Positions 44,833 to 53,337 of a DNA stretch of 64,000 nt are shown here, piece after piece (within the stretch, counting starts at the first letter, position 1; each line of letters begins with the position of its first letter). The DNA is taken from NCBI GenBank assembly GCA_039815145.1, contig JBCBZW010000004.1, forward strand, positions 40,066 to 104,065. The letters run 5' to 3'. Below the pieces are notes generated by a model. The model saw only the letters and a list, made by a program, of their open reading frames with translations. It did no database searches and was not told where the DNA came from. The translations under genes were made by a program, and so were the position numbers. The DNA is from Pseudomonadota bacterium. Its GTDB lineage: Bacteria > Pseudomonadota > Gammaproteobacteria > Steroidobacterales > JBCBZW01.

Positions 44833-45772
44833 GGCGCCGTCGTCGGTGCACGCGGCGCAAACCTTGCCGGCGGACGTGGACGGCGCCGCCACGCTCCTCG
44901 CAGGCGCCGGCTACGTTGCCTCACGCGGGCTCGCCACGGCCACCTTTCTGGCCTTGCGCCTGCATCGCCCCCTGTTCCTCGAGGGGGAGGCGGGCGTCGG
45001 CAAGACGGAGCTCGCCAAGGCGCTCGCGAGCGCCCTCGGGCGCGAGCTCATTCGCCTGCAGTGCTACGAGGGCCTGGACCTTGCGAGGGCAGCGTACGAG
45101 TGGGACTACCCGCGACAGCTGCTGCACATCCGCGCGGCGGAGCGGGAGGCCCAGAGTTCGCAAGGGCTGGAGCAGGATCTCTACCACGAGCGCTACCTGC
45201 TCGAACGGCCGCTGCTGCGGGCCCTGCGACCCCAGGCGCGCGGCGCGCCGGTGTTGCTCATCGACGAGCTGGACCGGGCGGATCCGCCCTTCGAGGCGAT
45301 GCTCCTGGAACTGTTGGCGGATTTTCAACTCTCGATACCAGAGTTGGGCACGGTGCGAGCGCCGGTGCCGCCAATCGTCGTGTTGACCTCGAATCGAACA
45401 CGCGAAGTGCATGACGCGCTTAAGCGCCGTTGCCTCTATCACTGGGTAGACTACCCGGATGCTGAGACGGAACAGCGCATCGTCGCCAGTCGTGCTTCGG
45501 TGGTGAGCGAAGCCCTCGGCCAGCAGCTCGTGGCCTTCGTGCAGCGCCTGCGTGAGCAGGGCCTGTACAAGGCACCGGGGGTGGCGGAGGCCATCGATTG
45601 GGCCAATGCCTTGAGCCAACTCGAGGCGTCGACCCTGACCGGGGAACTGGTGGACGATACGCTCGGCGCGCTACTGAAGACCCAGGAAGACATCGCCCGC
45701 ATTCGCGGCCCCGAGGCGGCCCGCCTGCTGGCGCAGGTGCGCGGCGATGCGCAGACACGGACAGGACCTTGA
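44825..45772 (+). CDS. coxD: MoxR-type AAA+ ATPase (CoxD-like)
   Basis: A 315-aa protein from the GTG at 44825. It has Walker A GEAGVGKT (54-61), Walker B LLIDELD (144-150), sensor 1 in VVLTSNRTREV, and an arginine-finger region DALKRRCLYHW. CoxD is the AAA+ chaperone that, with CoxE, helps insert sulfur and copper into the CO dehydrogenase active site; relatives serve other molybdenum hydroxylases. It overlaps coxM upstream and moaA downstream. Confidence 0.9.
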   Translation: MAEAPSSVHAAQTLPADVDGAATLLAGAGYVASRGLATATFLALRLHRPLFLEGEAGVGKTELAKALASALGRELIRLQCYEGLDLARAAYEWDYPRQLLHIRAAEREAQSSQGLEQDLYHERYLLERPLLRALRPQARGAPVLLIDELDRADPPFEAMLLELLADFQLSIPELGTVRAPVPPIVVLTSNRTREVHDALKRRCLYHWVDYPDAETEQRIVASRASVVSEALGQQLVAFVQRLREQGLYKAPGVAEAIDWANALSQLEASTLTGELVDDTLGALLKTQEDIARIRGPEAARLLAQVRGDAQTRTGP

Positions 45773-46893
45773 GCGACACCACTCCCCCAACCGATGACGG
45801 CTCATCGCCTGCCGAGCAGGCAGACCTGCCAACGACGGTCGCCGAAACACCGGTGACCTTCGGGGCGGGCCTCGAGGCGCCGGCGGGCAGCCCGCGCGAT
45901 ACGCTCGGGCGCCCCCTGCGCGATCTGCGCATCAGTGTCATGGATCGCTGCAACTTCCGCTGCCCCTACTGTATGCCCGAGGACAAGTTCCACCGCAACT
46001 TCCGCTTCCTCGATCCTGGCGAGCGGCTGAGCTTCGCCGAGATCGTGCGTGTGGCACGGGCGGCGACCCGCTTGGGCGTGAGCAAGCTGCGCATCACCGG
46101 CGGCGAACCCTTGCTTCGACCTGGCCTGGCGGATCTCATCGCTGAGCTTTCTCAGCTGAAGGGCATCAACGACATCGCCCTGACCACCAACGGAGTGTTG
46201 CTCGGACAGCAGGCTGCCATGCTCAAGGCCGCCGGTCTCGATCGGATCACCGTGAGTCTCGATTCCCTGGATCCAGAGGTGTTCGCCACCATGAGCGGCG
46301 GTCGCGGGGGCGTGCCACGGGTGCTCGACGGTATCGAGACCGCCCTGGAATCGGACCTTCGGCCGATCAAGATCAACACCGTGGTACAGCGCGGTGTGAA
46401 CGACCACACGGTGCTCGATCTGCTGGAGCGTTTCCGCGGCACGGACGTGGTCGTGCGTTTCATCGAGTACATGGACGTCGGCAACATCAACCACTGGCAG
46501 CACGCGGACATGGTGCCCGCGCGCAACCTGGTCGATTTGATTCATGAGCGCTGGCCCCTGGAGGCGGTCAAGCGTCGCCACGCGAGCGATGTGGCGAGCC
46601 GCTATCGCTACGCCGACGGGGCAGGGGAGATCGGCTTCATCACCTCGGTGACCGAACCCTTCTGCGGTGCCTGCTCTCGGGCTCGCCTCTCTTCCGAGGG
46701 CAAGCTCTACACCTGTCTGTTCGCCACCGAGGGCTTCGATCTTCGCGCGCCCCTGCGCGATGGCTTGGACGATGTGGGGCTCGAGGAGCTGGTCGCCGCC
46801 GTCTGGCGTGGTCGTGCAGATCGCTACAGCGAACAACGCGCCGAGGGCGCACCGCGTGGCGAGAAGATCGAGATGTACTACATCGGCGGTTGA
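45769..46893 (+). CDS. moaA: GTP 3',8-cyclase MoaA (molybdenum cofactor step 1)
   Basis: A radical SAM enzyme of 374 aa. The N-terminal cluster uses C61, C65 and C68 (CNFRCPYC); the C-terminal cluster uses C299, C302 and C316; the chain ends in YIGG, the conserved GG tail. It converts GTP to the 3',8-cyclo intermediate in molybdenum cofactor synthesis. The start is a TTG at 45769 overlapping the coxD stop (TTGA), so it is coupled to coxD; the first 45 residues are a family-atypical acidic extension. Placing moaA in a cox operon ties cofactor supply to the hydroxylase. Confidence 0.93.
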   Translation: MSDTTPPTDDGSSPAEQADLPTTVAETPVTFGAGLEAPAGSPRDTLGRPLRDLRISVMDRCNFRCPYCMPEDKFHRNFRFLDPGERLSFAEIVRVARAATRLGVSKLRITGGEPLLRPGLADLIAELSQLKGINDIALTTNGVLLGQQAAMLKAAGLDRITVSLDSLDPEVFATMSGGRGGVPRVLDGIETALESDLRPIKINTVVQRGVNDHTVLDLLERFRGTDVVVRFIEYMDVGNINHWQHADMVPARNLVDLIHERWPLEAVKRRHASDVASRYRYADGAGEIGFITSVTEPFCGACSRARLSSEGKLYTCLFATEGFDLRAPLRDGLDDVGLEELVAAVWRGRADRYSEQRAEGAPRGEKIEMYYIGG

Positions 46894-46985
46894 GGGACTC
46901 CCACGGCGCGCGGGCGCTTGAGCTGGCGTGGGTCAACGCCGCCGAGCTCAGGCCGTTATCTGAGAGTGATCCATCGGATACGGTT

Positions 46986-48524
46986 ATGTCGCTGCACGAC
47001 GCTACCATCGCTGCCAACCGCTTCGGCCTCGGCGCCCGGCCAGGTGACCTGACGGCGATCGCCAAGGATCCGCGAGGCTGGCTCCTCGCCCAGCTCACCC
47101 CGACATCGGCGCTGCCGTCCGCGCTGCGCGCCTTGCCTCCCTCCCGTGAGGACATCCTCTACGAGCCCTTCGCTAGAGCCCAACGCGACGTCTATCGCCG
47201 CCTCGAGCGCAAAGGCGTCGACGTCGCGGGCATGGGTGATTCCCAATCGCGGAACAAGATCCAGCGCAAGGAAGAGTCAGCCCGTGCGCTAGCCGCGAGC
47301 GAGGCTCGCCTGGCAGTGGCCGTCGGCTCCGATACGCCCTTTCGCGAGCGCCTGGTGCACTTCTGGATCAACCACTTCAGCGTCTCCGGTCTGAGCCGGG
47401 CGATGCGATTGCTGCCGCCGGCCTTCGAGCGCGATGTGATACGGCCGAACATCACCGGCAGCTTCGCCGACCTGTTGCAGGCGGCGACCCGCCACCCGGC
47501 GATGCAGCGCTACCTCGACAACTACCGCAGCGTAGGCCCGCACTCGTTCTACGCCGAGCATCCCAAGGCCTACGCCCAAGCGCATAGTGGCCCGGTCCGA
47601 AAAACCCTGGGACTCAACGAGAACCATGCGCGCGAGATCCTCGAACTGCACACGGTGGGCGTGGATGGTGGCTACGATCAGGACGACGTCGAGCAATTCG
47701 CTCGCGCCCTCACGGGCTGGGGTGTGCGCGAGGTGCTGGGGACACGCGATGAGAAACGTGCGCGCCTCAATCGTGTGATCCACGCAGAGGATCCGCTAGG
47801 TGTTCTGGCGCGCGAGATGACGGCGTTGCGAGCGCCCTACGAGGAGGCTGGCTGGGAGGCGTTCTACTACTTCGACGCGCGTGCCCACGAACCGGGCGCG
47901 GTGACCGTGCTCGGCAAGCGTTACGAGCAGGGTGGCATGGCTCAGGGACAAGCGATTCTCGATGATCTCGCGAACCATCCGAACACCGCACAGTTCATCG
48001 CGACCAAACTCTGTCGACACTTCATCGCGGACACACCACCAGCGCGAGCCGTGGCCCGCGTCGCGCGCGCCTTTCGCAAGAGCGATGGCGACTTGACCGC
48101 CACCTACCGAGCTTTGCTGTTGGAGTGTCCCGACGCCTGGGAGGGGCCGCCACGCAAGTTCAAGCGGCCCGAAGAATATCTGGTGTCCGTGCTACGAGCC
48201 TTGGAAGTGCCGACGGCCAAGGTGCGGCCCTTCGTGCGTGCCACGCGGGTGATGGGGCAGGGCCTGTATCTCGCCCCTGGCCCCGACGGCTGGTCCGACC
48301 TGGAAGCACACTGGGCTTCGCCGGATGGCGTATGGAAACGGATCGAGTGGGCGACCCGCCTCGCCCAACGCACGGCCTCAGCCACCCGCGATGTCGGCCA
48401 GCTCGGGGCCGAGGTGCTCGGCAGCGCCTACTCCGACCGGGTGACACGGTCGGTCGCCGGCGCTTCATCGCCCTCACAGGCGCTGGCGCTGCTGCTGTTG
48501 AGCCCCGAGTTCATGCGGAGGTAG
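46986..48524 (+). CDS. DUF1800 family protein
   Basis: The ATG at 46986 gives 512 aa. Motifs such as ANRFGLGARPGDL at the N-terminus, ERLVHFWINHFSVS near residue 120, LNENHAREILELHTVGVDGGYDQDDVEQ and AFIDTPP-like TKLCRHFIADTPP place it in DUF1800. Function is unknown; the family is nearly always paired with DUF1501, as here, and the pair is common in marine bacteria. No signal peptide is obvious. The next gene starts three bases after the stop. Confidence 0.88.
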   Translation: MSLHDATIAANRFGLGARPGDLTAIAKDPRGWLLAQLTPTSALPSALRALPPSREDILYEPFARAQRDVYRRLERKGVDVAGMGDSQSRNKIQRKEESARALAASEARLAVAVGSDTPFRERLVHFWINHFSVSGLSRAMRLLPPAFERDVIRPNITGSFADLLQAATRHPAMQRYLDNYRSVGPHSFYAEHPKAYAQAHSGPVRKTLGLNENHAREILELHTVGVDGGYDQDDVEQFARALTGWGVREVLGTRDEKRARLNRVIHAEDPLGVLAREMTALRAPYEEAGWEAFYYFDARAHEPGAVTVLGKRYEQGGMAQGQAILDDLANHPNTAQFIATKLCRHFIADTPPARAVARVARAFRKSDGDLTATYRALLLECPDAWEGPPRKFKRPEEYLVSVLRALEVPTAKVRPFVRATRVMGQGLYLAPGPDGWSDLEAHWASPDGVWKRIEWATRLAQRTASATRDVGQLGAEVLGSAYSDRVTRSVAGASSPSQALALLLLSPEFMRR

Positions 48525-48527
48525 AGA

Positions 48528-49709
48528 ATGCCCGTAAGTCGCCGTGAGCTAATAAAATCTATCGGTCTGCTGGCAGGGGTGGCCTCGAGCCGGGTGTTCG
48601 CCGCCGCGCCCGGTCGCCGCGAGGACGACCCGCGCTTCGTGCTGCTCGTGCTGCGCGGGGGCATGGATGGATTGTCGGCCGTGCCAGCCTTCGGGGATCC
48701 ACATTTTGAAGCGGCTCGCCGAGGGGGGGGCTTAGCGCCGCCGGGGGAAGAGGCGAACACGGCCCTGGATCTGGATGGTTTCTTCGGCCTGCACCCGCGA
48801 CTGCCCCGGCTGCACGAGCGGTGGGCGGCGGGTGAGCTGGCGGTGCTGCACGCCCACTGCATTCCCTATCAGGGTCGTTCCCACTTCGATGCGCAGAACG
48901 TCCTGGAGCACGGTGGGGTGGTGCCCTACAGCTTGTCGTCCGGGTGGCTCAACCGAGCGGTAGCAGCCCTTGGGGCGACGTCTCCCGCCATGGCGATCGT
49001 GCCGGTGATGCCCTTGGTTCTGCGGGGGGAGGCGCCCGTGAGTTCCTGGTCGCCGTCCGCCCTACCCGCGCCGGACGCAGAACTCCTGGACCGCCTGCAG
49101 CGCCTGTACGACCAAGACGCCACCCTAGGGGAGGCGTTCGCCCAAGCACGCGAGATCAACGATCTCGTGCCGATGGACGAGGGATCGCCGCGTGGGCGTC
49201 GCGATCTCGGTGCGCTGGCCCAGGCGGCCGGAGATTTCCTCGCCGCCCCCGAAGGTCCCCGGGTGGTGATGCTCGAGTCCGTCGGCTGGGACACCCACGC
49301 GCGGCAGGAGAGCGGTCCCGCGCTGCCGCGTCAGTTTCGCCAGTTGGACGCGGGGCTCGACGCCTTGCGCGTCTCCTTGGGGTCAGCGTGGCAGCACACG
49401 GTGGTGATGGTGCTCACCGAGTTCGGGCGAACGGTGGCCATGAACGGCACCGAGGGCACGGACCACGGCACGGGCGGGGCGGGCTTTCTGGTCGGCGGCG
49501 CCGTGCGTGGACGCCAGGTGGTGACGGATTGGCCGGGCTTGGCGCCGAAGGCGCTGCACGAGGCGCGCGACTTGCGGCCCACGCTGGACACTCGCGCACT
49601 GATCAAAGGTGTGCTCGCCGATCATCTCGGCTTGGGTGAGCGCGTGTTGGGGAACGAGGTGTTTCCGGACACCCGGCGTGTGGCGCCGGTGCGCGATCTC
49701 ATCGCCTGA
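48528..49709 (+). CDS. DUF1501 family protein, Tat-exported
   Basis: A 393-aa protein behind GGAGG. The N-terminus SRRELIKSIGLLAGVASSRVFAAA-like segment has twin arginines and a hydrophobic core, a Tat signal. LLVLRGGMDGLSAVPAFGDP, HFDAQNVLEHGG, MLESVGWDTHARQ and TEFGRTVAMNGTEGTDHG are typical DUF1501 (alkaline phosphatase/sulfatase-like fold) motifs. It should be folded before export to the periplasm. It forms a tight operon with the DUF1800 gene. Its stop codon begins the shared hairpin at 49707. Confidence 0.88.
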   Translation: MPVSRRELIKSIGLLAGVASSRVFAAAPGRREDDPRFVLLVLRGGMDGLSAVPAFGDPHFEAARRGGGLAPPGEEANTALDLDGFFGLHPRLPRLHERWAAGELAVLHAHCIPYQGRSHFDAQNVLEHGGVVPYSLSSGWLNRAVAALGATSPAMAIVPVMPLVLRGEAPVSSWSPSALPAPDAELLDRLQRLYDQDATLGEAFAQAREINDLVPMDEGSPRGRRDLGALAQAAGDFLAAPEGPRVVMLESVGWDTHARQESGPALPRQFRQLDAGLDALRVSLGSAWQHTVVMVLTEFGRTVAMNGTEGTDHGTGGAGFLVGGAVRGRQVVTDWPGLAPKALHEARDLRPTLDTRALIKGVLADHLGLGERVLGNEVFPDTRRVAPVRDLIA

Positions 49710-49733
49710 GCCACGCCGTGCGAGCGTGGCTCA
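49707..49733. terminator. Shared bidirectional hairpin containing both stop codons
   Basis: TGAGCCACGC (49707-49716) and GCGTGGCTCA (49724-49733) are perfectly complementary around a seven-base loop. The first three bases are the stop codon of the forward DUF1501 gene, and the last three, read on the other strand, are the stop codon of the reverse gene. It probably ends transcripts from both sides. Confidence 0.65.
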
Positions 49734-50243
49734 CGGCTCCACCATCACGTAGAGCGACTCCTCGCGCATGCCCGCGCTGAAGCGCTGCACCTTGCGCGCG
49801 TCCGGCGCTTGGCTTCGACCCCACAGGCGAACCCACTCGCCGGCACTGGCGCCCACGGTGCTGCTGAACACGCGCACCTGGCCGTTACGCCAGCGCGAGG
49901 TCTGAATGCGTAGCACGTAGCCATCCTCGCTCTCCTTGGGCTCAGGCGTGATGTGCACCACATCGCCATCGGTGGGCATTTCGTCCAGGCGTGTGCCCGC
50001 CAACCCGCCGAGGCCGGCAAGGGTGAAGTCCCGACCGTTGGTGATCGTGAGCATGACCGTCTCACCTAGCATGGTGACGACCGAAGTCACGGGCTCGCCC
50101 CCCGCGCGGGCGAGGGTGCGATCGGGAAGAACGGGGCTGATCGTGATCGTTACGTTGTCACTGGCGTGGGCGATGCCCGACCAAGCGAAGATGTTGGCTA
50201 CGCTCGCGATCAGCAGATGACGGCAGGCGGTGACGAGCGACAT
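49731..50243 (-). CDS. Exported protein of unknown function
   Basis: A 170-aa protein with a signal peptide (LLIASVANIFAWSGIAHASD). The mature part is beta-rich and ends with a stretch of aromatic and charged residues (RSQAPDARKVQRFSAGMREESLYVMVEP). No family was recognised. It follows the chemoreceptor gene by 48 bases on the same strand, so co-transcription is possible. Periplasmic location is likely; function unknown. Confidence 0.6.
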   Translation of the reverse strand: MSLVTACRHLLIASVANIFAWSGIAHASDNVTITISPVLPDRTLARAGGEPVTSVVTMLGETVMLTITNGRDFTLAGLGGLAGTRLDEMPTDGDVVHITPEPKESEDGYVLRIQTSRWRNGQVRVFSSTVGASAGEWVRLWGRSQAPDARKVQRFSAGMREESLYVMVEP

Positions 50244-50291
50244 GATGAGAGTCCTGCGGTTGCGTAGGCGAGGCAGAGCGTCTGCCCGACC

Positions 50292-51713
50292 TCAGACCTT
50301 CACCCCGATGCGAAACCCGCCCCAGTGGCGGTTGCGAATGACGATCGGCGCGGAGATGTCCTTCATCATCACGTACTGGCCGCCCCCCATGTCGCGCCGG
50401 TAGGTCTGCACGAGTTGTGGCGCACGGTTGCGTCCCGCGGCGAGCCCGACGCGGTCGTCGAAGATGCGGCGATTGCGACAGTTAGCCGTGTTCCACGCCA
50501 CATCCGAGCCCTGTGGCTGGGAGAACTTGTTGTTGTGCGTGGGCAGGTAGCCGTTGCCGTCCACCGCGGCGCAGAACAGGATCTTGGTGTTGTCCAGCAG
50601 TGGTTCCTGAATCGCCGGCAGATGGCGATCGGTGAAGTCGACGTACTTGGTCATCACCTGCTCGGGATTGGTGGAGGGGATCGGTCGATACTCCCGATCG
50701 AACAGGCTCTCCATCGTGAGCTGTCCGCTGTCGAGCGCTTGCTCGAAGAGCTGGGCGATCTGGGCCGCGGTGCGCTGGGCCAGGTGAACGAACTCCGTAT
50801 CCGGCGTGTCGATGCCGCTGGTCGCGGTGAGGCCAACCACGGTCTCGCCGACGTTGATGAGCTTGTCCACGCGCGTGGACGTGTCGCTGAGCGCCGCGCT
50901 CGCGTCGTTGACCTTGCCCACCATGCCGCGGAAGGCGTCCTGCATGTGGGTGACCTGCTGCCCGATGCGCTCGGCAGCGGTGTCGATGCTATCGGCCTGC
51001 TCGCCCAGCTCGCCCATCGCCGTGTCCACGGTGACCACGAGTTCGCTGATGGCGGTGGTGCCTGAGCGAACCTCTTCAGCCGCGTGGGTGCTCTTGCTGC
51101 CCTCGGCGATCAGGGATTCGAACTGGGAGGCGAGACCGCGCAGGGTCTTGTCGATATCGGCGGTGGCCTCCGAGGTTTGCGTGGCCAAGGCCTTCACCTC
51201 GCCGGCCACGACCGCAAAGCCACGCCCCGCCTCGCCGGCACGGGCCGCCTCCACGGAGGCGTTGATCGCCAGTAGGTTGGTCTGGCGGGCGATGCGATCG
51301 ATCTCGGCGGCGACGCTGGTGACGCCCGAGAGCGTCTTCTTGATCCCCTCCAGCTGATCGCCGACGCGACTGACGCCCTCGACCAGTTCGTGGATCGTCT
51401 TCACGGCGCTGTCCACCTGCCCTCGCGACTCTTCGACCTTGGCGGAGGTACGGCTGGAGACGCTCCGGGCCGCCTCGGCCGCCGCGGTGATCTGCTGGTT
51501 GACCTGGGCCATCTCGTCCGCGTCCTGGCCCAGGCGCGAGAACAGGGAGGCCTGCTCAACCACCTGACCACTGACGGTGGCGACGTTGGCGGAGATGTCC
51601 ACGATCTCGGTGCTGAGAAGCGTGGCTTGATTGGACACTTCGCGCAGGACGGTGCCCAGTTGGGATGAATCGTGCGCGTCGTGGCTTGGGGTGGCGGGTG
51701 CGTGAGCGGCCAT
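50292..51713 (-). CDS. Soluble methyl-accepting chemotaxis protein with C-terminal sensor domain
   Basis: The 473-aa protein has no membrane helix. Its first 300 residues are the signalling hairpin, with the tip motif [25 protein letters not shown] and [15 protein letters not shown] at about residues 140-170. Residues about 315-473 form a separate domain ([42 protein letters not shown], ending [13 protein letters not shown]) that resembles a Cache-type sensor. In most chemoreceptors the sensor comes first. No che genes are in the window, so the partner array is unknown. Confidence 0.85.
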   Translation of the reverse strand: MAAHAPATPSHDAHDSSQLGTVLREVSNQATLLSTEIVDISANVATVSGQVVEQASLFSRLGQDADEMAQVNQQITAAAEAARSVSSRTSAKVEESRGQVDSAVKTIHELVEGVSRVGDQLEGIKKTLSGVTSVAAEIDRIARQTNLLAINASVEAARAGEAGRGFAVVAGEVKALATQTSEATADIDKTLRGLASQFESLIAEGSKSTHAAEEVRSGTTAISELVVTVDTAMGELGEQADSIDTAAERIGQQVTHMQDAFRGMVGKVNDASAALSDTSTRVDKLINVGETVVGLTATSGIDTPDTEFVHLAQRTAAQIAQLFEQALDSGQLTMESLFDREYRPIPSTNPEQVMTKYVDFTDRHLPAIQEPLLDNTKILFCAAVDGNGYLPTHNNKFSQPQGSDVAWNTANCRNRRIFDDRVGLAAGRNRAPQLVQTYRRDMGGGQYVMMKDISAPIVIRNRHWGGFRIGVKV

Positions 51714-51848
51714 GTCAGCTGATCTCTCGTCGGCTTACAACGGAACGCCCAAGTCTCGGTTATGTCCGTTCCGCGAACTGTCGATCAGTGCGCACTGCGG
51801 TCAGAGGATTGCATTACCGGGATCGAAATCCGTCGCTAGACTAGACCC

Positions 51849-52805
51849 ATGTACGATTTGAAGTGGCTGCGCTCGGTGGCGCGGGATGGCTTGGGCGACA
51901 TGGTGCCGACGGTGCGCGAGCTCGTGTCTGGCGAGCAGCGCACCCAGGGACGCCTGCAGCTCGTATTCGGCTCGGCGCCGCGGCGAAATTTGCTGGCGCT
52001 GGCGGTCTTCGGCGTGCTGGCCGGCGAACTGTTGGCCTTGCTCATGCCCTCGATAGACCTGGACGGTGTCGTGAACCCCGCGGCCGCCTTGCTAGGCGCG
52101 GCGCAGGCGGCGCTGATTCGACGCTACTTGTTCCGTTCGGACCAGGCGGACTCCGGCGACTTTCCCTGGCTGGCCGCCTCCATCGGGCCGGCGATACTCG
52201 TGCTGGTTCTGGCGCAGGCCTGGCGCGGTGCGGTGAGCCTACCGGGACTCCTCGGTGCATCGCCCGAGCCCCTGGAAGTGGCCGACGCCGTGGTGCGCTT
52301 GCTCGCGGACATGCTGGCCGTGGCTGCCGCCTACGCCGTGGCCATGGCCACCCTGTGCTACCGGCGCAAGTGGCTGCGGGCCCTTTGGGACCTCGCCGTG
52401 CGCCTGTTCGTCTTCCAGGTCACGATGTGGGTCATGGTGTTGCTGTTCGTCGAGATCGGCATCGTAGGCCCCATCGCGAGCGCCCTGATCGGTGCCGTGA
52501 CCGGCTGGTACCCACCGGACTGGTTGGGGGATCTAGCGGATGTGCTCACCTACGCCTTGCTCATGGGCGTGGTGTTGCTGGCGGTGATCGGGGCCACCTG
52601 GATCGTGTGCCGAGACAACTTCGACACCCTGCTCGCCGAGGGCGAGGTAGATGTGCTGGAGAGCCTCAACGCCATCGCCCAGTCGCCCGAGGCGCGAGCG
52701 CGGCAGGAAGTCCGCGAGCAGAAGGAGACGGAGAAGCGCGAGCGCCGTGCCGTAGCCAAGCAAGCGCGGCGCAAGGGGCGCGGGGGCGCTGGCGAGTCGT
52801 CGTGA
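51849..52805 (+). CDS. Multi-pass membrane protein of unknown function
   Basis: A 318-aa protein with a cytoplasmic N-terminus, about six membrane helices between residues 48 and 255, and a long charged C-terminal tail (residues 270-318, coiled-coil-like EVREQKETEKRERRAVAKQ). The layout is similar to Yip1-domain-type bacterial proteins, but no firm family motif was seen. It is convergent with the DUF6702 gene and diverges from the chemoreceptor gene. Confidence 0.6.
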   Translation: MYDLKWLRSVARDGLGDMVPTVRELVSGEQRTQGRLQLVFGSAPRRNLLALAVFGVLAGELLALLMPSIDLDGVVNPAAALLGAAQAALIRRYLFRSDQADSGDFPWLAASIGPAILVLVLAQAWRGAVSLPGLLGASPEPLEVADAVVRLLADMLAVAAAYAVAMATLCYRRKWLRALWDLAVRLFVFQVTMWVMVLLFVEIGIVGPIASALIGAVTGWYPPDWLGDLADVLTYALLMGVVLLAVIGATWIVCRDNFDTLLAEGEVDVLESLNAIAQSPEARARQEVREQKETEKRERRAVAKQARRKGRGGAGESS

Positions 52806-52824
52806 GCGCTCGCCCAGAGGTCGC

Positions 52825-53337
52825 TCAGTGCTTCGCCAGTCCGTGCCAGCTATCGTCGCCAGTGAAGCGAAGCGTGCGCACGCCCACGGGCAGATGCACG
52901 TTCACCTCATTGATCTGCTCGGTGAAGGCATCGCGCAGGATATCGTTGGCCACCCGTAGGGTGCCGTCGCTCAGGCGGCGATCCGACTCCTGGTAGATGA
53001 GCAAGTAGTCATCGCGCAGCTCCGCCCCCAGGGTGCGTAAGGTTAGCGTTTCGCCGTCGAGTTGCACGGCGAAGCGGCCCTCGACGTACAGCGCGGCACG
53101 CGCCCGATCCTCGAGGCTGGCGAAGTCGAGGCGTTCGATGCCCTCGACCTGGGCCACCCCCACGGCGGCGTCGTGCACGTGCAGGCGATGGGTGATCTCC
53201 GTGAGCTCGCTCCGGGGGTTCCACACGATGCGGGTCACGCTGCCCGGACCGCGGTGGGCGTCGGCAGCGCCGATGCTGGCCAGCGCGAGGACGGCGAGTA
53301 GCCCGTCCCGCGCGCGGCGCGCCAGCGTCCTATTCAC
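52825..53337 (-). CDS. DUF6702 family exported protein
   Basis: A 170-aa protein with a signal peptide ending GAADAHRG. The sequence NPRSELTEITHRLHVHDAAVG and HLPVGVRTLRFTGDDSW resemble DUF6702, small periplasmic proteins that often follow an M1 peptidase gene. Its start ATG overlaps the stop codon of the M1 gene by four bases (ATGA), so the two are translationally coupled. Function unknown; a partner role for the peptidase is an inference. Confidence 0.75.
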   Translation of the reverse strand: MNRTLARRARDGLLAVLALASIGAADAHRGPGSVTRIVWNPRSELTEITHRLHVHDAAVGVAQVEGIERLDFASLEDRARAALYVEGRFAVQLDGETLTLRTLGAELRDDYLLIYQESDRRLSDGTLRVANDILRDAFTEQINEVNVHLPVGVRTLRFTGDDSWHGLAKH

